Shown here: positions 18,180 through 26,502 of the stretch, one piece after another
How positions within the stretch are numbered: position 1 is the first letter of the stretch
Layout: each line of letters begins with the position of its first letter
Source: Gleimia europaea ACS-120-V-Col10b
GTDB taxonomy: Bacteria; Actinomycetota; Actinomycetes; Actinomycetales; Actinomycetaceae
Direction of reading: 5' to 3'
NCBI RefSeq assembly: GCF_000411155.1
Contig: NZ_KE150268.1
Span: 28,901-92,900, forward strand
Length of the DNA stretch: 64,000 nucleotides
Notes under the pieces: model-generated
Told to the model about the DNA's origin: nothing
Seen by the model: the letters and a program-made list of their open reading frames with translations, nothing else
The model's database searches: none
Made by a program: the position numbers and the translations under genes

Positions 18180-18219
18180 TTGAAAAGCCGGTGCATAAAC
18201 GATGTAGAATCAAGGCATC
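18180..18219 (+). promoter_or_regulatory. Probable gltX promoter
   Basis: TTGAAA (18180-18185) and TAGAAT (18205-18210), 19-base spacing, place the transcription start only a few bases before the gltX ATG (18220). No good ribosome site lies between, so the leader is very short or absent. Confidence 0.5.
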
Positions 18220-19722
18220 ATGGATACTCTAAATGGCGGCAAAGTCCGCGTTCGTTTTTGCCCATCACCAACTGGAACCCCGCATGTGGGAATGGTTCGT
18301 ACCTGCCTGTTCAACTGGGCATGGGCCAGACACGTTGGGGGCACGTTTGTGTTCCGCATCGAAGATACCGATGCTCGCCGCGACTCCGAGGAGTCTTTCG
18401 ACCAGATCATTGATTCCCTGACTTGGCTTGGCCTGGATTGGGACGAAGGTGTACTGAAGGGCGGCCCGCACGAGCCGTACCGACAGTCGCAGCGTATGGA
18501 CATCTACAAGGACGTTGCGGCGAAGCTGCTAGAAGCGGGTTACGCATACGAGTCCTTCTCCACGCCCGAGGAGGTCGAAGCGCGTCACAAGGCAGCCGGT
18601 CGTGATCCCAAGCTTGGCTATGATGGTTTTGATCGCAATCTAACCGAAGAGCAGAAGGCAGAATTTCGCGCTGCGGGGCGCAAGCCGGTGCTACGCCTGC
18701 GGATGCCGGATGAAGACATTACCTTCACGGACCTTGTTCGCGGTGAAATCACGTTCAAGGCCGGTTCTGTGCCGGACTATGTGATCGTTCGCGGTAACGG
18801 CCACCCCCTCTATACACTCGTGAACCCCGTTGATGATGCGCTCATGGACATCACACACGTGCTGCGCGGCGAAGACCTGCTGTCTTCCACGCCGCGCCAG
18901 ATCGTTTTGTATCGTGCTCTCATCGAGCTCGGAATCGCGAAGCAGATGCCGGAGTTTGGCCACCTGCCTTACGTTATGGGGGAGGGCAACAAGAAACTGT
19001 CCAAGCGCGATCCGGAGTCAAACCTGTTGCTCCACCGGGAAAACGGCATGATCCCAGAGGGCCTGCTGAACTACCTAGCCCTACTTGGCTGGGCTATTAG
19101 CCCCGATGAAGACATCTTCTCGGCTGAAGAAATGGTTAAGGCTTTCGACATTCACGATGTGAACCCCAACCCGGCTCGTTTTGACCTGAAGAAGGCCATT
19201 GCGATTAACGCCGACCACATTCGCATGCTCGAAGAGGATGACTTCAAGCGCCGCATCGTGCCGTTCCTCTACCGCGACGGATATGTGTCAGCTGAAGAGT
19301 TTGATGCGCTTACGGCTCGCGAGCAGGAAATCATCACCGAGGCTGCTCCGCTGACGCAAACACGTATTCGCCTGCTGGGTGAGATTGGCGGCATGCTTGG
19401 CCCATTCTTCGTGGAAACCGAAGTGCTCGAGTTTGAAGATAAAGCTGTCAGCAAACTCAAGGACAACGCCGGCGAGGTCTTGCGTGCGGGCATCGAGGTT
19501 ATCGAAGGTCTGCCCGAGTTCACTGTCGAGTCCTTGGAAGAGGGGTTGCGTGCCCGCCTCATTGACGAGATGCAGGTGAAACCAAGGCTGGCATTCGGAC
19601 CTCTTCGCACCGCTATTTCTGGCCGACAGGTGTCTCCGCCACTGTTTGAGTCCATGGAAATTATGGGTAAGGACGAGGTCTTGGCCAGGTTGCGTCAACT
19701 GGAGGCTAAGCTTTCTGCCTAA
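18220..19722 (+). CDS. gltX: Glutamyl-tRNA synthetase
   Basis: 500 residues. Class I synthetase signatures: [11 protein letters not shown] (HIGH variant, residues 16-25), [10 protein letters not shown] and KKLSKRDPE (KMSKS variant). It charges tRNA-Glu with glutamate. Two tRNA-Glu genes and one tRNA-Gln gene follow directly. Whether it is non-discriminating (also Glu on tRNA-Gln, with GatCAB) cannot be decided here. Confidence 0.98.
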   Translation: MDTLNGGKVRVRFCPSPTGTPHVGMVRTCLFNWAWARHVGGTFVFRIEDTDARRDSEESFDQIIDSLTWLGLDWDEGVLKGGPHEPYRQSQRMDIYKDVAAKLLEAGYAYESFSTPEEVEARHKAAGRDPKLGYDGFDRNLTEEQKAEFRAAGRKPVLRLRMPDEDITFTDLVRGEITFKAGSVPDYVIVRGNGHPLYTLVNPVDDALMDITHVLRGEDLLSSTPRQIVLYRALIELGIAKQMPEFGHLPYVMGEGNKKLSKRDPESNLLLHRENGMIPEGLLNYLALLGWAISPDEDIFSAEEMVKAFDIHDVNPNPARFDLKKAIAINADHIRMLEEDDFKRRIVPFLYRDGYVSAEEFDALTAREQEIITEAAPLTQTRIRLLGEIGGMLGPFFVETEVLEFEDKAVSKLKDNAGEVLRAGIEVIEGLPEFTVESLEEGLRARLIDEMQVKPRLAFGPLRTAISGRQVSPPLFESMEIMGKDEVLARLRQLEAKLSA

Positions 19723-19856
19723 CATCCGCGAACGTGAAGTAAATAACGGTGAGCGGATTTTGTAAGGTCATGCTCCGTCGGGTAAAGTTTCTTGTTGGCG
19801 CTTCCTCGTGAAGGCTTCCCGCGAGCGGGAAACTGACCGAAGAAGCTACCTTACCT

Positions 19857-19928
19857 TGGGGTATGGTGTAATTGGCAGCACGAGTGATTCTGGTTCATTT
19901 AGTCTAGGTTCGAGTCCTGGTACCCCAG
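19857..19928 (+). tRNA. tRNA-Gln (anticodon CTG)
   Basis: 72-base cloverleaf: acceptor TGGGGTA with TACCCCA (19921-19927), anticodon stem AGTGA/TCATT around loop TTCTGGT (anticodon CTG, reads CAG), T-arm with GTTCGAGTC, discriminator G. CCA is not encoded. It lies 134 bases after gltX, upstream of two tRNA-Glu genes. Confidence 0.93.
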
Positions 19929-19977
19929 CGAAGCACCTGACCATAGGTTAGAGGTTTCAAAGCGAGTGATCGCACAG

Positions 19978-20050
19978 GCCCCCATCGTCTAGCGGCCCAG
20001 GACACCGCCCTCTCACGGCGGCGACACCGGTTCAAATCCGGTTGGGGGTG
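19978..20050 (+). tRNA. tRNA-Glu (anticodon CTC), copy 1
   Basis: 73-base cloverleaf: acceptor GCCCCCA with TGGGGGT, anticodon stem CCGCC/GGCGG around loop CTCTCAC (anticodon CTC, reads GAG), T-loop GTTCAAATC, discriminator G. Identical to the copy starting 110 bases downstream. Confidence 0.95.
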
Positions 20051-20087
20051 CAGGTTCTAGTAACCAAACCGGCGCGAAAGCGCTTAG

Positions 20088-20160
20088 GCCCCCATCGTCT
20101 AGCGGCCCAGGACACCGCCCTCTCACGGCGGCGACACCGGTTCAAATCCGGTTGGGGGTG
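20088..20160 (+). tRNA. tRNA-Glu (anticodon CTC), copy 2
   Basis: Exact 73-base duplicate of the preceding tRNA-Glu gene, separated from it by 37 unrelated bases. The transcript ends at the terminator 20166-20190. A local duplication is the simplest explanation; the TTC-anticodon tRNA-Glu must be elsewhere. Confidence 0.95.
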
Positions 20161-20165
20161 CCACC

Positions 20166-20190
20166 GCACCTGAGAAATCAGGTGCTTTTT
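20166..20190 (+). terminator. Terminator of the tRNA-Gln/Glu cluster
   Basis: Perfect 8-bp stem GCACCTGA/TCAGGTGC with loop GAAA followed by TTTTT, a textbook intrinsic terminator. Confidence 0.93.
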
Positions 20191-20238
20191 CTTGCTCGAA
20201 TGGGGTGCCTGGGACGGGGCCCAGCAATGCAGGCAGGA

Positions 20239-21339
20239 TTAGTTGCGCCAGGTCTCATACAACTCGAGGTAGGTTTGTAGCCCACGGCTCCAAGTGTGTG
20301 TGATTTGATTCTCGAGGGCGTGTTTGCCAAGCATGTGCAGGCGTTGCGGATGCATAGCGAGCATCGCTAACGCCGCTGCCATTTCCGTGTCGCTGGCCAC
20401 TTCCAGGCCGTCGTAGCCGTGCGTGATGAACTCTTCAATCCCTGAACCCCGGCGATAGATGACAGGCAATCCGCACGCGCGCGCCTCAAGAGCGGCGATA
20501 CCGAAGGCTTCTTTAATCACCGGAGACACGAACACGTCCGCGCGAGTATAGGCGTCAGCCAATTGTGCGGGCTTCACTTTTCCGTGCAAATGCATGTAGC
20601 CGCCCGACAGTTCGGGGCGAGCCAACGCCGGTCTCAGACTTCCGTCTCCGTAAACGTGTACGTCGACGCGCGCCCGCCTCGCGATCTCGGCAAGCTGTAG
20701 TACGCGCTTTCTTGGGGCCAGTCGGGTGGCTGTTACTACCTGAAGGGGAGCGGGAGCCGGTTCCTGCTCAAATCGTCTTAGAGCTACTTGCCGCGCCTGT
20801 TCCCAGGGTTCTTCAAAAATCAAGTTCGGTAGGACGTCTACGTTAACGCTGTTCCGCGCTGCTGCCGCAACTGCGCGTGCAGCCGGCGTTGATACGGCGG
20901 TCAATCGAATACCGGCGCGTTGCCAAGCCGGCAGGGGATTGACCGCGCCGTACCACCAAGTGCTACCGCGGAGGTGGGAGTGCCAAGTCAGAATGGCTTT
21001 CGTGCCCGTTTTGACGCAGGACTGCACCGCCATGCGCGCGAACGGCGAGATCAGTCCGGTGTGAATGTGTACCACATCAAACGTGGGTAAGGTCTGTTCT
21101 AGTGCTTCACCGGCAAACGGATTCACTGGAAGGCTTAACGGAATGCGCGCGGTGAGCCGGCGTACCGTGACCGCGCCATCAAGTTCCGTTGAATCACCGC
21201 GAGCCGCAGAAGAAGGTGTGGCGGTAATCACCGTGACGGCGTGTCCGGCGGCAACAAGTGCCTGCCCGAGGTTGCGCACCTGGGTTTCAATGCCCCCAAC
21301 GCGCGGACTGTACGGGTCAGAAACTAGGGCAATTCGCAT
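20239..21339 (-). CDS. GT-B fold glycosyltransferase, family 4 type
   Basis: 366 residues. The N-terminal half has the Gly-rich acceptor-side motif DPYSPRVGGIETQVRNL and the C-terminal half the EX7E nucleotide-sugar motif KEAFGIAALEARACGLPV. This fits GT4 enzymes that build cell-envelope lipoglycans, such as mannosyl- or glucosyltransferases on lipids. Donor and acceptor cannot be named. It lies 14 bases downstream of the IclR-family regulator on the same strand, so the two could be cotranscribed. No signal peptide; probably cytoplasmic or membrane-associated. Confidence 0.88.
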   Translation of the reverse strand: MRIALVSDPYSPRVGGIETQVRNLGQALVAAGHAVTVITATPSSAARGDSTELDGAVTVRRLTARIPLSLPVNPFAGEALEQTLPTFDVVHIHTGLISPFARMAVQSCVKTGTKAILTWHSHLRGSTWWYGAVNPLPAWQRAGIRLTAVSTPAARAVAAAARNSVNVDVLPNLIFEEPWEQARQVALRRFEQEPAPAPLQVVTATRLAPRKRVLQLAEIARRARVDVHVYGDGSLRPALARPELSGGYMHLHGKVKPAQLADAYTRADVFVSPVIKEAFGIAALEARACGLPVIYRRGSGIEEFITHGYDGLEVASDTEMAAALAMLAMHPQRLHMLGKHALENQITHTWSRGLQTYLELYETWRN

Positions 21340-21353
21340 TTGCCAGGCGCGGG

Positions 21354-22091
21354 CTACAGGCCAAGCTCTTCAGCGCGACGCAGGAAATCCGACAGGCGGT
21401 TAGCTGCTGCAACTACCGAGGGGCCGTGTTGGCGACCAGGCTGACGTCCCATGCGCTCCACCGGGCCCGAGATTGAGATCGCTGCTAGTACCTTGCCTCC
21501 CGGACCGCGAACGGGGGCAGACACCGACGCCACGCCAATCTCGCGTTCAGACACAGACTGTGCCCAACCACGGCGGCGAACGGCGGAAAGCATGGTTGCG
21601 TTAAACGATGCGCCGTACAGGCCGCGGTGAAGGCGGTCCGGTTCTTCCCAAGCGAGGAGCACCTGGGCCGCTGACCCTGCCTTCATTGAAAGAGTGGCCC
21701 CAACTGGAATGGAGTCACGCAGGCCGATCTGGCGTTCAGCGGCCGCAACGCAAATGCGCTGGTCTCCTTGGCGGCGGTACAGCTGGGTCGATTCCTTCGT
21801 GTGATCGCGCAACGCGATTAGGACCGGGGTGGCTGATGCGAGGAGTCGATCCTCGCCGGCAGCGGATGCAAGTTCTGAAAGGCGCGGCCCCAAAACAAAA
21901 CGGCCTTGCATGTCGCGAGCAACAAAACGGTGAAACTCAAGAGCGACTGCAAGGCGGTGCGCGGTTGGCCTGGCCAATTTAGTGGTTGAGACTAACTGGG
22001 CAAGCGTGGCTGGCCCGGCCTCTAACGCGGACAAAACAAGCGAGGCTTTATCTAAAACGCCTACGCCACTGGTGGGAGCTTTTTCATCCAT
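21354..22091 (-). CDS. IclR-family transcriptional regulator (NdgR/LtbR-like by position)
   Basis: 245 residues: N-terminal winged helix (GVLDKASLVLSALEAGPATL, TKLARPTAHRLAVALEFH), then the IclR effector domain (GLRDSIPVGATLSMKAGSAA, SVSAPVRGPGGKVLAAIS). ATG 22091 follows a seven-codon shorter choice than the full open frame. In many actinobacteria the orthologue between gltX and murA (NdgR/LtbR) controls leuCD and other amino-acid genes and lies divergent from leuCD; here leuCD are absent and murA follows. A 17-bp palindrome just upstream (22106-22122) is a likely autoregulatory operator. Confidence 0.88.
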   Translation of the reverse strand: MDEKAPTSGVGVLDKASLVLSALEAGPATLAQLVSTTKLARPTAHRLAVALEFHRFVARDMQGRFVLGPRLSELASAAGEDRLLASATPVLIALRDHTKESTQLYRRQGDQRICVAAAERQIGLRDSIPVGATLSMKAGSAAQVLLAWEEPDRLHRGLYGASFNATMLSAVRRRGWAQSVSEREIGVASVSAPVRGPGGKVLAAISISGPVERMGRQPGRQHGPSVVAAANRLSDFLRRAEELGL

Positions 22092-22101
22092 ACATCGATC
22101 T

Positions 22102-22126
22102 TGCCATCTCAATCATTGAGATAGCA
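22102..22126. promoter_or_regulatory. Palindromic operator upstream of the IclR-family gene
   Basis: ATCTCAA-TCA-TTGAGAT is a perfect 7+3+7 inverted repeat at 22106-22122, extended imperfectly by TGCC/AGCA on the flanks. It lies 15 bases upstream of the regulator start, where a self-binding site is expected. Binding by this regulator is inference. Confidence 0.65.
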
Positions 22127-22315
22127 AACTCCCGGATATGATCGGTTGAGTAAAAGTGCAGGCTAAATTTATATGGGCGGTAAGGCGTGCAGATATTTGT
22201 CTCGCGACACGTTCGGGGCGCGGTGTGAGTAATGGAGCTTCCACAGGCCATGCGTTATAGATTAGAGCGAGAGATAATAGTATTTTGAGCTAGACAGATA
22301 AGCAGAAAGGCTTCC

Positions 22316-23632
22316 ATGGACTCGGTTTTGCGTGTGCAGGGTGGCAAACCTTTGGCGGGGGACATCACCGTTCGTGGTGCGAAGAACTTCGTGCCAAAGG
22401 CGATGGTGGCAAGCCTACTTGGAACAACCCCCTCGAAGCTTTCCAATGTTCCTCTCATCAGGGACGTGGACTTGGTTTCTGAGCTCCTCGGTCTGCACGG
22501 TGTGCATATCAACTTCGATCAGGGGGCTGGTGTCCTCGAGCTTGACCCGTCAAATGTCGAGGTTGCCCATGTGTCCGAAGTTCAGGCGTTAGCTGGGTCC
22601 TCGCGCATCCCGATCCTTTTCTGCGGCCCTCTTTTGCATCGTCTTGGGGAAGCCTTCATTCCCGATCTGGGAGGGTGTCGCATTGGTGACCGTCCAATCG
22701 ACATGCACCTGGATGCGCTCAGAGCGTTTGGCGCCCAGGTCGATAAGGAAGATAACGGTATCCGTATCACCGCGCCAAACGGACTGCGCGGCGCCAAAAT
22801 TAAGCTCCCGTTCCCGTCGGTAGGCGCCACCGAACAAACCCTTCTGACAGCAGTCATGGCTGACGGCATCACAGTGTTGAAGAACGCCGCCATCGAGCCG
22901 GAAATCATGGACCTTATCAATGTGCTCCAAAAGATGGGTGCCAGCCTCTCCGTTGATACCGACCGCACTATCAGAATCGAGGGCGTATCGGAGTTGCGCG
23001 GGTTTACCCACACCGCGATTTCAGACCGTATTGAGGCAGCCTCGTGGGCTTCTGCGGCGTTGGTAACGCACGGCGATATTTACGTGCGCGGAGCACATCA
23101 ACCGGACATGACCACGTTCTTGAACGTTTTTCGCAAAGTCGGCGGCCAATTCGAAATTGACGATGCGGGCATTCGCTTCTTTCACCCGGGTGGGCAACTG
23201 CAATCGATCGTGCTAGAGACAAACGTGCACCCCGGATTCATGACCGACTGGCAGCAGCCGCTGGTTGTCGCCTTGACGCAAGCCAAGGGGCTTTCAATCG
23301 TCCATGAGACGGTGTACGAGAATCGTCTCGGATTCACAAAGGCACTCAATCAGATGGGCGCACAAATTCAGATTTATCGGGAGTGCTTGGGCGGTACTCC
23401 ATGTCGCTTTGGGCAGCGTAACTTCTACCACTCCGCTGTTATCTCCGGACCCACACCCTTGCACGGCGCGGAAATCACCGTGCCGGATCTGCGCGGCGGG
23501 TTCTCCTACCTCATTTCGGCGTTGGCGGCGGAAGGGGAGTCTATTGTGCACGGTATTGACGTGATTGCGCGCGGATACGAGCACTTCCTCAGCAAACTTG
23601 GCCGCCTGGGTGCCGACGCAGAAAGAATGTAG
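22316..23632 (+). CDS. murA: UDP-N-acetylglucosamine 1-carboxyvinyltransferase
   Basis: 438 residues; first committed enzyme of peptidoglycan synthesis, adding enolpyruvate from PEP to UDP-GlcNAc. The two-fold EPT fold starts with GGKPLAGDITVRGAKN, and the active-site loop GGCRIGDRPIDMH carries the catalytic Cys near residue 121, the target of fosfomycin. AGAAAGG precedes the ATG. plsC starts nine bases after the stop, so the two are cotranscribed. Confidence 0.97.
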   Translation: MDSVLRVQGGKPLAGDITVRGAKNFVPKAMVASLLGTTPSKLSNVPLIRDVDLVSELLGLHGVHINFDQGAGVLELDPSNVEVAHVSEVQALAGSSRIPILFCGPLLHRLGEAFIPDLGGCRIGDRPIDMHLDALRAFGAQVDKEDNGIRITAPNGLRGAKIKLPFPSVGATEQTLLTAVMADGITVLKNAAIEPEIMDLINVLQKMGASLSVDTDRTIRIEGVSELRGFTHTAISDRIEAASWASAALVTHGDIYVRGAHQPDMTTFLNVFRKVGGQFEIDDAGIRFFHPGGQLQSIVLETNVHPGFMTDWQQPLVVALTQAKGLSIVHETVYENRLGFTKALNQMGAQIQIYRECLGGTPCRFGQRNFYHSAVISGPTPLHGAEITVPDLRGGFSYLISALAAEGESIVHGIDVIARGYEHFLSKLGRLGADAERM

Positions 23633-23641
23633 GAGAAGGGC

Positions 23642-24364
23642 ATGAGTAAGCCAGCTACCGGTATCTATAAGGTCGCTGTTGAAGTTTTGCGTCCTTTGGC
23701 AAAATTAACAACCAAGCCCCATTGGCGAGGCCGCAATAACCTACCTAAAGACAAGCCCTTCATCCTCATCATGAACCACGTGACCGAATATGACGTCGTG
23801 GTTGTAGCTCACTTCATTGTTGATGCTGGACACGCCGTCCGTGTGCTCGCTAAGGACAGCCTGTTCCGCGTTCCTGGACTGCGCCGGGTTTTGACCGGCG
23901 CAAAAATGGTGCCGGTAAGGCGGGGAACCTCGAGTGCTGGCGATGCCCTTAGGAACGCAAAAATTGCCCTTGCTGAGGGTGAATCCATAGCTATTTTCCC
24001 CGAAGGTACGCTAACCACGGATCCGGATCTTTGGCCTATGAAGTTCAAGACGGGCGCCGCTAGGCTCGCCCTTGCGACCGGAGCTCCCGTGATCCCGTTA
24101 GCGCACTGGGGAAGCCATGAGATCATGCGGCGCTGGAAGAACTCGTTCCCTTTGCGTAGGCGTGACACGTGGGTAATGGCGGGCCCCGCCATTGACCTCT
24201 CAGACCTAAACCAGGATGAAAACGATCACGAGGCAGTCAAGGAAGCAACGCGCCGCATGGAGGTTGCGATCACCTCGATGATTGAAGAAATCCGGGGAGA
24301 AAAAGCGCCGGAAACCCGGTGGGATCCAAAACTCGAAGCCTATCCACCAGCTACAGATAGCTAA
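23642..24364 (+). CDS. plsC: 1-acyl-sn-glycerol-3-phosphate acyltransferase (PlsC family)
   Basis: 240 residues with the four PlsC blocks: NHVTEYD (HX4D, His46/Asp51), then KMVPVRRG and FPEGTLTTD. It transfers an acyl chain to lysophosphatidic acid or a related lysolipid at the membrane. AGGAGAAGGG precedes the ATG. The gene pair murA-plsC is conserved in actinobacteria, usually followed by gpsA and ddl; here gpsA is missing at this place and a divergent lipoprotein gene separates plsC from ddl. Confidence 0.93.
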   Translation: MSKPATGIYKVAVEVLRPLAKLTTKPHWRGRNNLPKDKPFILIMNHVTEYDVVVVAHFIVDAGHAVRVLAKDSLFRVPGLRRVLTGAKMVPVRRGTSSAGDALRNAKIALAEGESIAIFPEGTLTTDPDLWPMKFKTGAARLALATGAPVIPLAHWGSHEIMRRWKNSFPLRRRDTWVMAGPAIDLSDLNQDENDHEAVKEATRRMEVAITSMIEEIRGEKAPETRWDPKLEAYPPATDS

Positions 24365-24436
24365 AGGCGCACCCGCTATACGAACAGCGAATAGCCGTGC
24401 AAGAACCGAACTGACGCCAGCTTTCCTAACCTGGCT

Positions 24437-25057
24437 TTACTTGCGCAGGTCGATTACGAGTCGCTTGGGGTTTTCAAGAGTGAACACCCGATACTCGCGT
24501 TCTTTATCGCTCGAGATCGCAAGGTGGGTGTCAGACTCAAACGAGCCGTCAAACCAGGCGAGCACGCTGTCGTCTAAACGTTTATCGGCCGGGCCATTGT
24601 AGTAGTACTCAGCGGCTCCGGGAACCGCCGGCCAGGTGGCGCCGTGAATCATGACGTCAAGCACGTTTCCCTGCGGGATCGGGAGCGCGTCGCCGCGCCC
24701 AACCTCAACGGACTTGTCGGTCCAGCCAACAGTCCAGCCAGGGTCTCCTTGGCCTACGAACTCCACCACAACACGGTAGTAATCCTCGTGCACTCCCACG
24801 CGAAAATCGTGAGCCAGCAAAGATGTGCGAGAAGTGCCTTCCGCTTGCTCAGAAGGCCCGGAAATCCACTGTGCCTCCTCGTTGGGGGCTTCAGTTTCTG
24901 CTGGAGTGTCTACGTATGGTGTGGGCACGTAAGTTTCAACCTCAGTAGTTGCCGGCCCAGAAGCATCAGGGTCGGTGATGCTTTGTCCGCATCCGCCAAG
25001 CGCCAATACCGCTAGCGTCGTGGTAAGTGCGACGCTGACTCGTGCTTTGTGATTCAT
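24437..25057 (-). CDS. Secreted lipoprotein with AMIN-like domain
   Basis: 206 residues. A short basic N-terminus, hydrophobic stretch and lipobox LGGC (Cys about residue 23) predict a lipid-anchored surface protein. A Pro/Thr/Glu-rich linker to about residue 70 follows, then a beta-rich domain like the actinobacterial AMIN-like family (LLAHDFRVGVHEDYYRVVVE, ending RVFTLENPKRLVIDLRK). AMIN domains often mediate localisation to the cell wall; this protein's role is unknown. The start chosen (25057) has GGAAATAGAG upstream. It is convergent with plsC and divergent from ddl. Confidence 0.8.
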   Translation of the reverse strand: MNHKARVSVALTTTLAVLALGGCGQSITDPDASGPATTEVETYVPTPYVDTPAETEAPNEEAQWISGPSEQAEGTSRTSLLAHDFRVGVHEDYYRVVVEFVGQGDPGWTVGWTDKSVEVGRGDALPIPQGNVLDVMIHGATWPAVPGAAEYYYNGPADKRLDDSVLAWFDGSFESDTHLAISSDKEREYRVFTLENPKRLVIDLRK

Positions 25058-25233
25058 CTCTATTTCCAATCGCTACGTTTGTCTTATTTTAATCCGTTCA
25101 AGAGCCAGCTCATTTGCAAGTAGGCGGACAGGCCGGCGTGGTAAACGAAAATCTGTGCGGGGTTTGGGAATGTTTATCGCGCGACACATTTTTGCTACCC
25201 GTTGCTAGTTGATTGAACTTGCGTGTTTTGCAG

Positions 25234-25246
25234 TAAAGTCAAAGCC
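25234..25246 (+). promoter_or_regulatory. Promoter -10 element placing transcription start at the ddl ATG
   Basis: TAAAGT (25234-25239) ends seven bases before the ATG at 25247, with TTGAAC/TTGATT options for -35 at 25209-25218 and no ribosome site. This geometry predicts a leaderless mRNA. Confidence 0.55.
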
Positions 25247-26374
25247 ATGAGTGATTCTCCACGAAAGACCCGCGTGGCCCTGATTTTCGGAGGGCGTAGC
25301 GGTGAACATCAAATTTCTTGTGCAACTGCAGCCAGCGTAATGGCAGCTATCGATCATGCGAGGTACGAGATCTTAGCGATCGGTATCACCCCCGATGGCG
25401 AATGGGTGCGGGTACCGGCTAAACCAGAACTCTACGAGATGGTTGACGGGCGAGGCGTGGTGATTGCAGCCGGAGAGTCCTCTGTGACACTGTGGACCGG
25501 AAACCCGCGGGTAGTGGAGAAGCCGCGAGCTATTACCGGTGAACGAATCGAGGCTACAGACCTCGGTGACGTTGACGTAGTGTTCCCCCTGCTCCACGGC
25601 CCCTACGGTGAAGACGGCACCATTCAAGGGCTAATGGAGATGTCTAACGTTCGCTACGTCGGCTGCGGTGTGGCGGCTTCGGCGGTGTCTAACGACAAGC
25701 ATCTGACCAAAGCGCTTCTGCTTGGCGACGGCATTTCGGTGGGGCGGTGGACGCTGATCACCGATCGCGAATGGAAGCGAGACCGTTCTCGAGCGCTCGC
25801 GCAGGCGGCTAGCGTGGGGCAGGATCTTTATGTGAAGCCCGCTCGTGCCGGCTCCTCTCTGGGGATCACCCATGTTGAAGATCTTGCCATGCTCGAAGAC
25901 GCTATTGAGCAGGCCCGCAGGGTTGATCCGCGTGTGGTTGTAGAAGCCGCAACGGCGGGCCGCGAGATCGAGTGCGGCGTCCTCGATTTTGGTAGTGAGG
26001 GGGCGCGTGCCTCCAGGTGCGGAGAAATTATGGTTGCCTCGCGCGATGGGTTCTACGACTACAAGACGAAATACCAAGCGCACGATGATGTGACACTTTC
26101 TACGCCAGCTGATCTACCTGCCGTTGCGGAACAGCAGATTCGAGAAACCGCTGTGCGGGCATTCGAGGTGCTCGGGTGTGAAGGACTTGCCCGAGTGGAC
26201 TTCTTCTACAACGAAGAATCGGGAAGAATCACGATCAACGAGGTGAACACTTTGCCTGGATTCACCCCGTGGTCCATGTACCCAGCGATGTGGCAGGCCA
26301 CCGGGATGGATTACCCGGCTCTCGTGTCGCATCTGATTGAACAAGCATTAGCGCGTCCACTGGGGCTACGCTGA
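25247..26374 (+). CDS. ddl: D-alanine--D-alanine ligase
   Basis: 375 residues with the Ddl N-terminal motif FGGRSGEHQISC, the catalytic stretch LHGPYGEDGTIQGL, the ATP-grasp lysine region YVKPARAGSSLGI and the metal-binding end INEVNTLPGFTPWSMYP. It makes the D-Ala-D-Ala dipeptide for peptidoglycan. ATG 25247 is preferred over the earlier frame opening because MSDSPRKTRVALIFGG is the usual start and the promoter -10 lies just upstream. Confidence 0.97.
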   Translation: MSDSPRKTRVALIFGGRSGEHQISCATAASVMAAIDHARYEILAIGITPDGEWVRVPAKPELYEMVDGRGVVIAAGESSVTLWTGNPRVVEKPRAITGERIEATDLGDVDVVFPLLHGPYGEDGTIQGLMEMSNVRYVGCGVAASAVSNDKHLTKALLLGDGISVGRWTLITDREWKRDRSRALAQAASVGQDLYVKPARAGSSLGITHVEDLAMLEDAIEQARRVDPRVVVEAATAGREIECGVLDFGSEGARASRCGEIMVASRDGFYDYKTKYQAHDDVTLSTPADLPAVAEQQIRETAVRAFEVLGCEGLARVDFFYNEESGRITINEVNTLPGFTPWSMYPAMWQATGMDYPALVSHLIEQALARPLGLR

Positions 26375-26489
26375 AGCTTAGTGACGCCGCCTCTTCTCAT
26401 TTTCAAATGAGCAAGGCCACTATGCGTAATCTCTCAGGCGCATAGCGAATAGCGTTCCCATCCGTGCAAACAAATCGATCGAATATGGT

Positions 26490-26502
26490 TAAAGTATCAA
26501 CT
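26490..26502 (+). promoter_or_regulatory. Promoter -10 element placing transcription start at the ATP-grasp gene ATG
   Basis: TAAAGT (26490-26495) ends seven bases before ATG 26503, the same sequence and spacing as at ddl, and no ribosome site is present; leaderless transcription is likely. Confidence 0.5.

Noticed and set aside
19857..20160. tRNA-associated integration site
   Set aside because: Duplicate is a full tRNA plus unrelated spacer, with no integrase or mobile genes adjacent.
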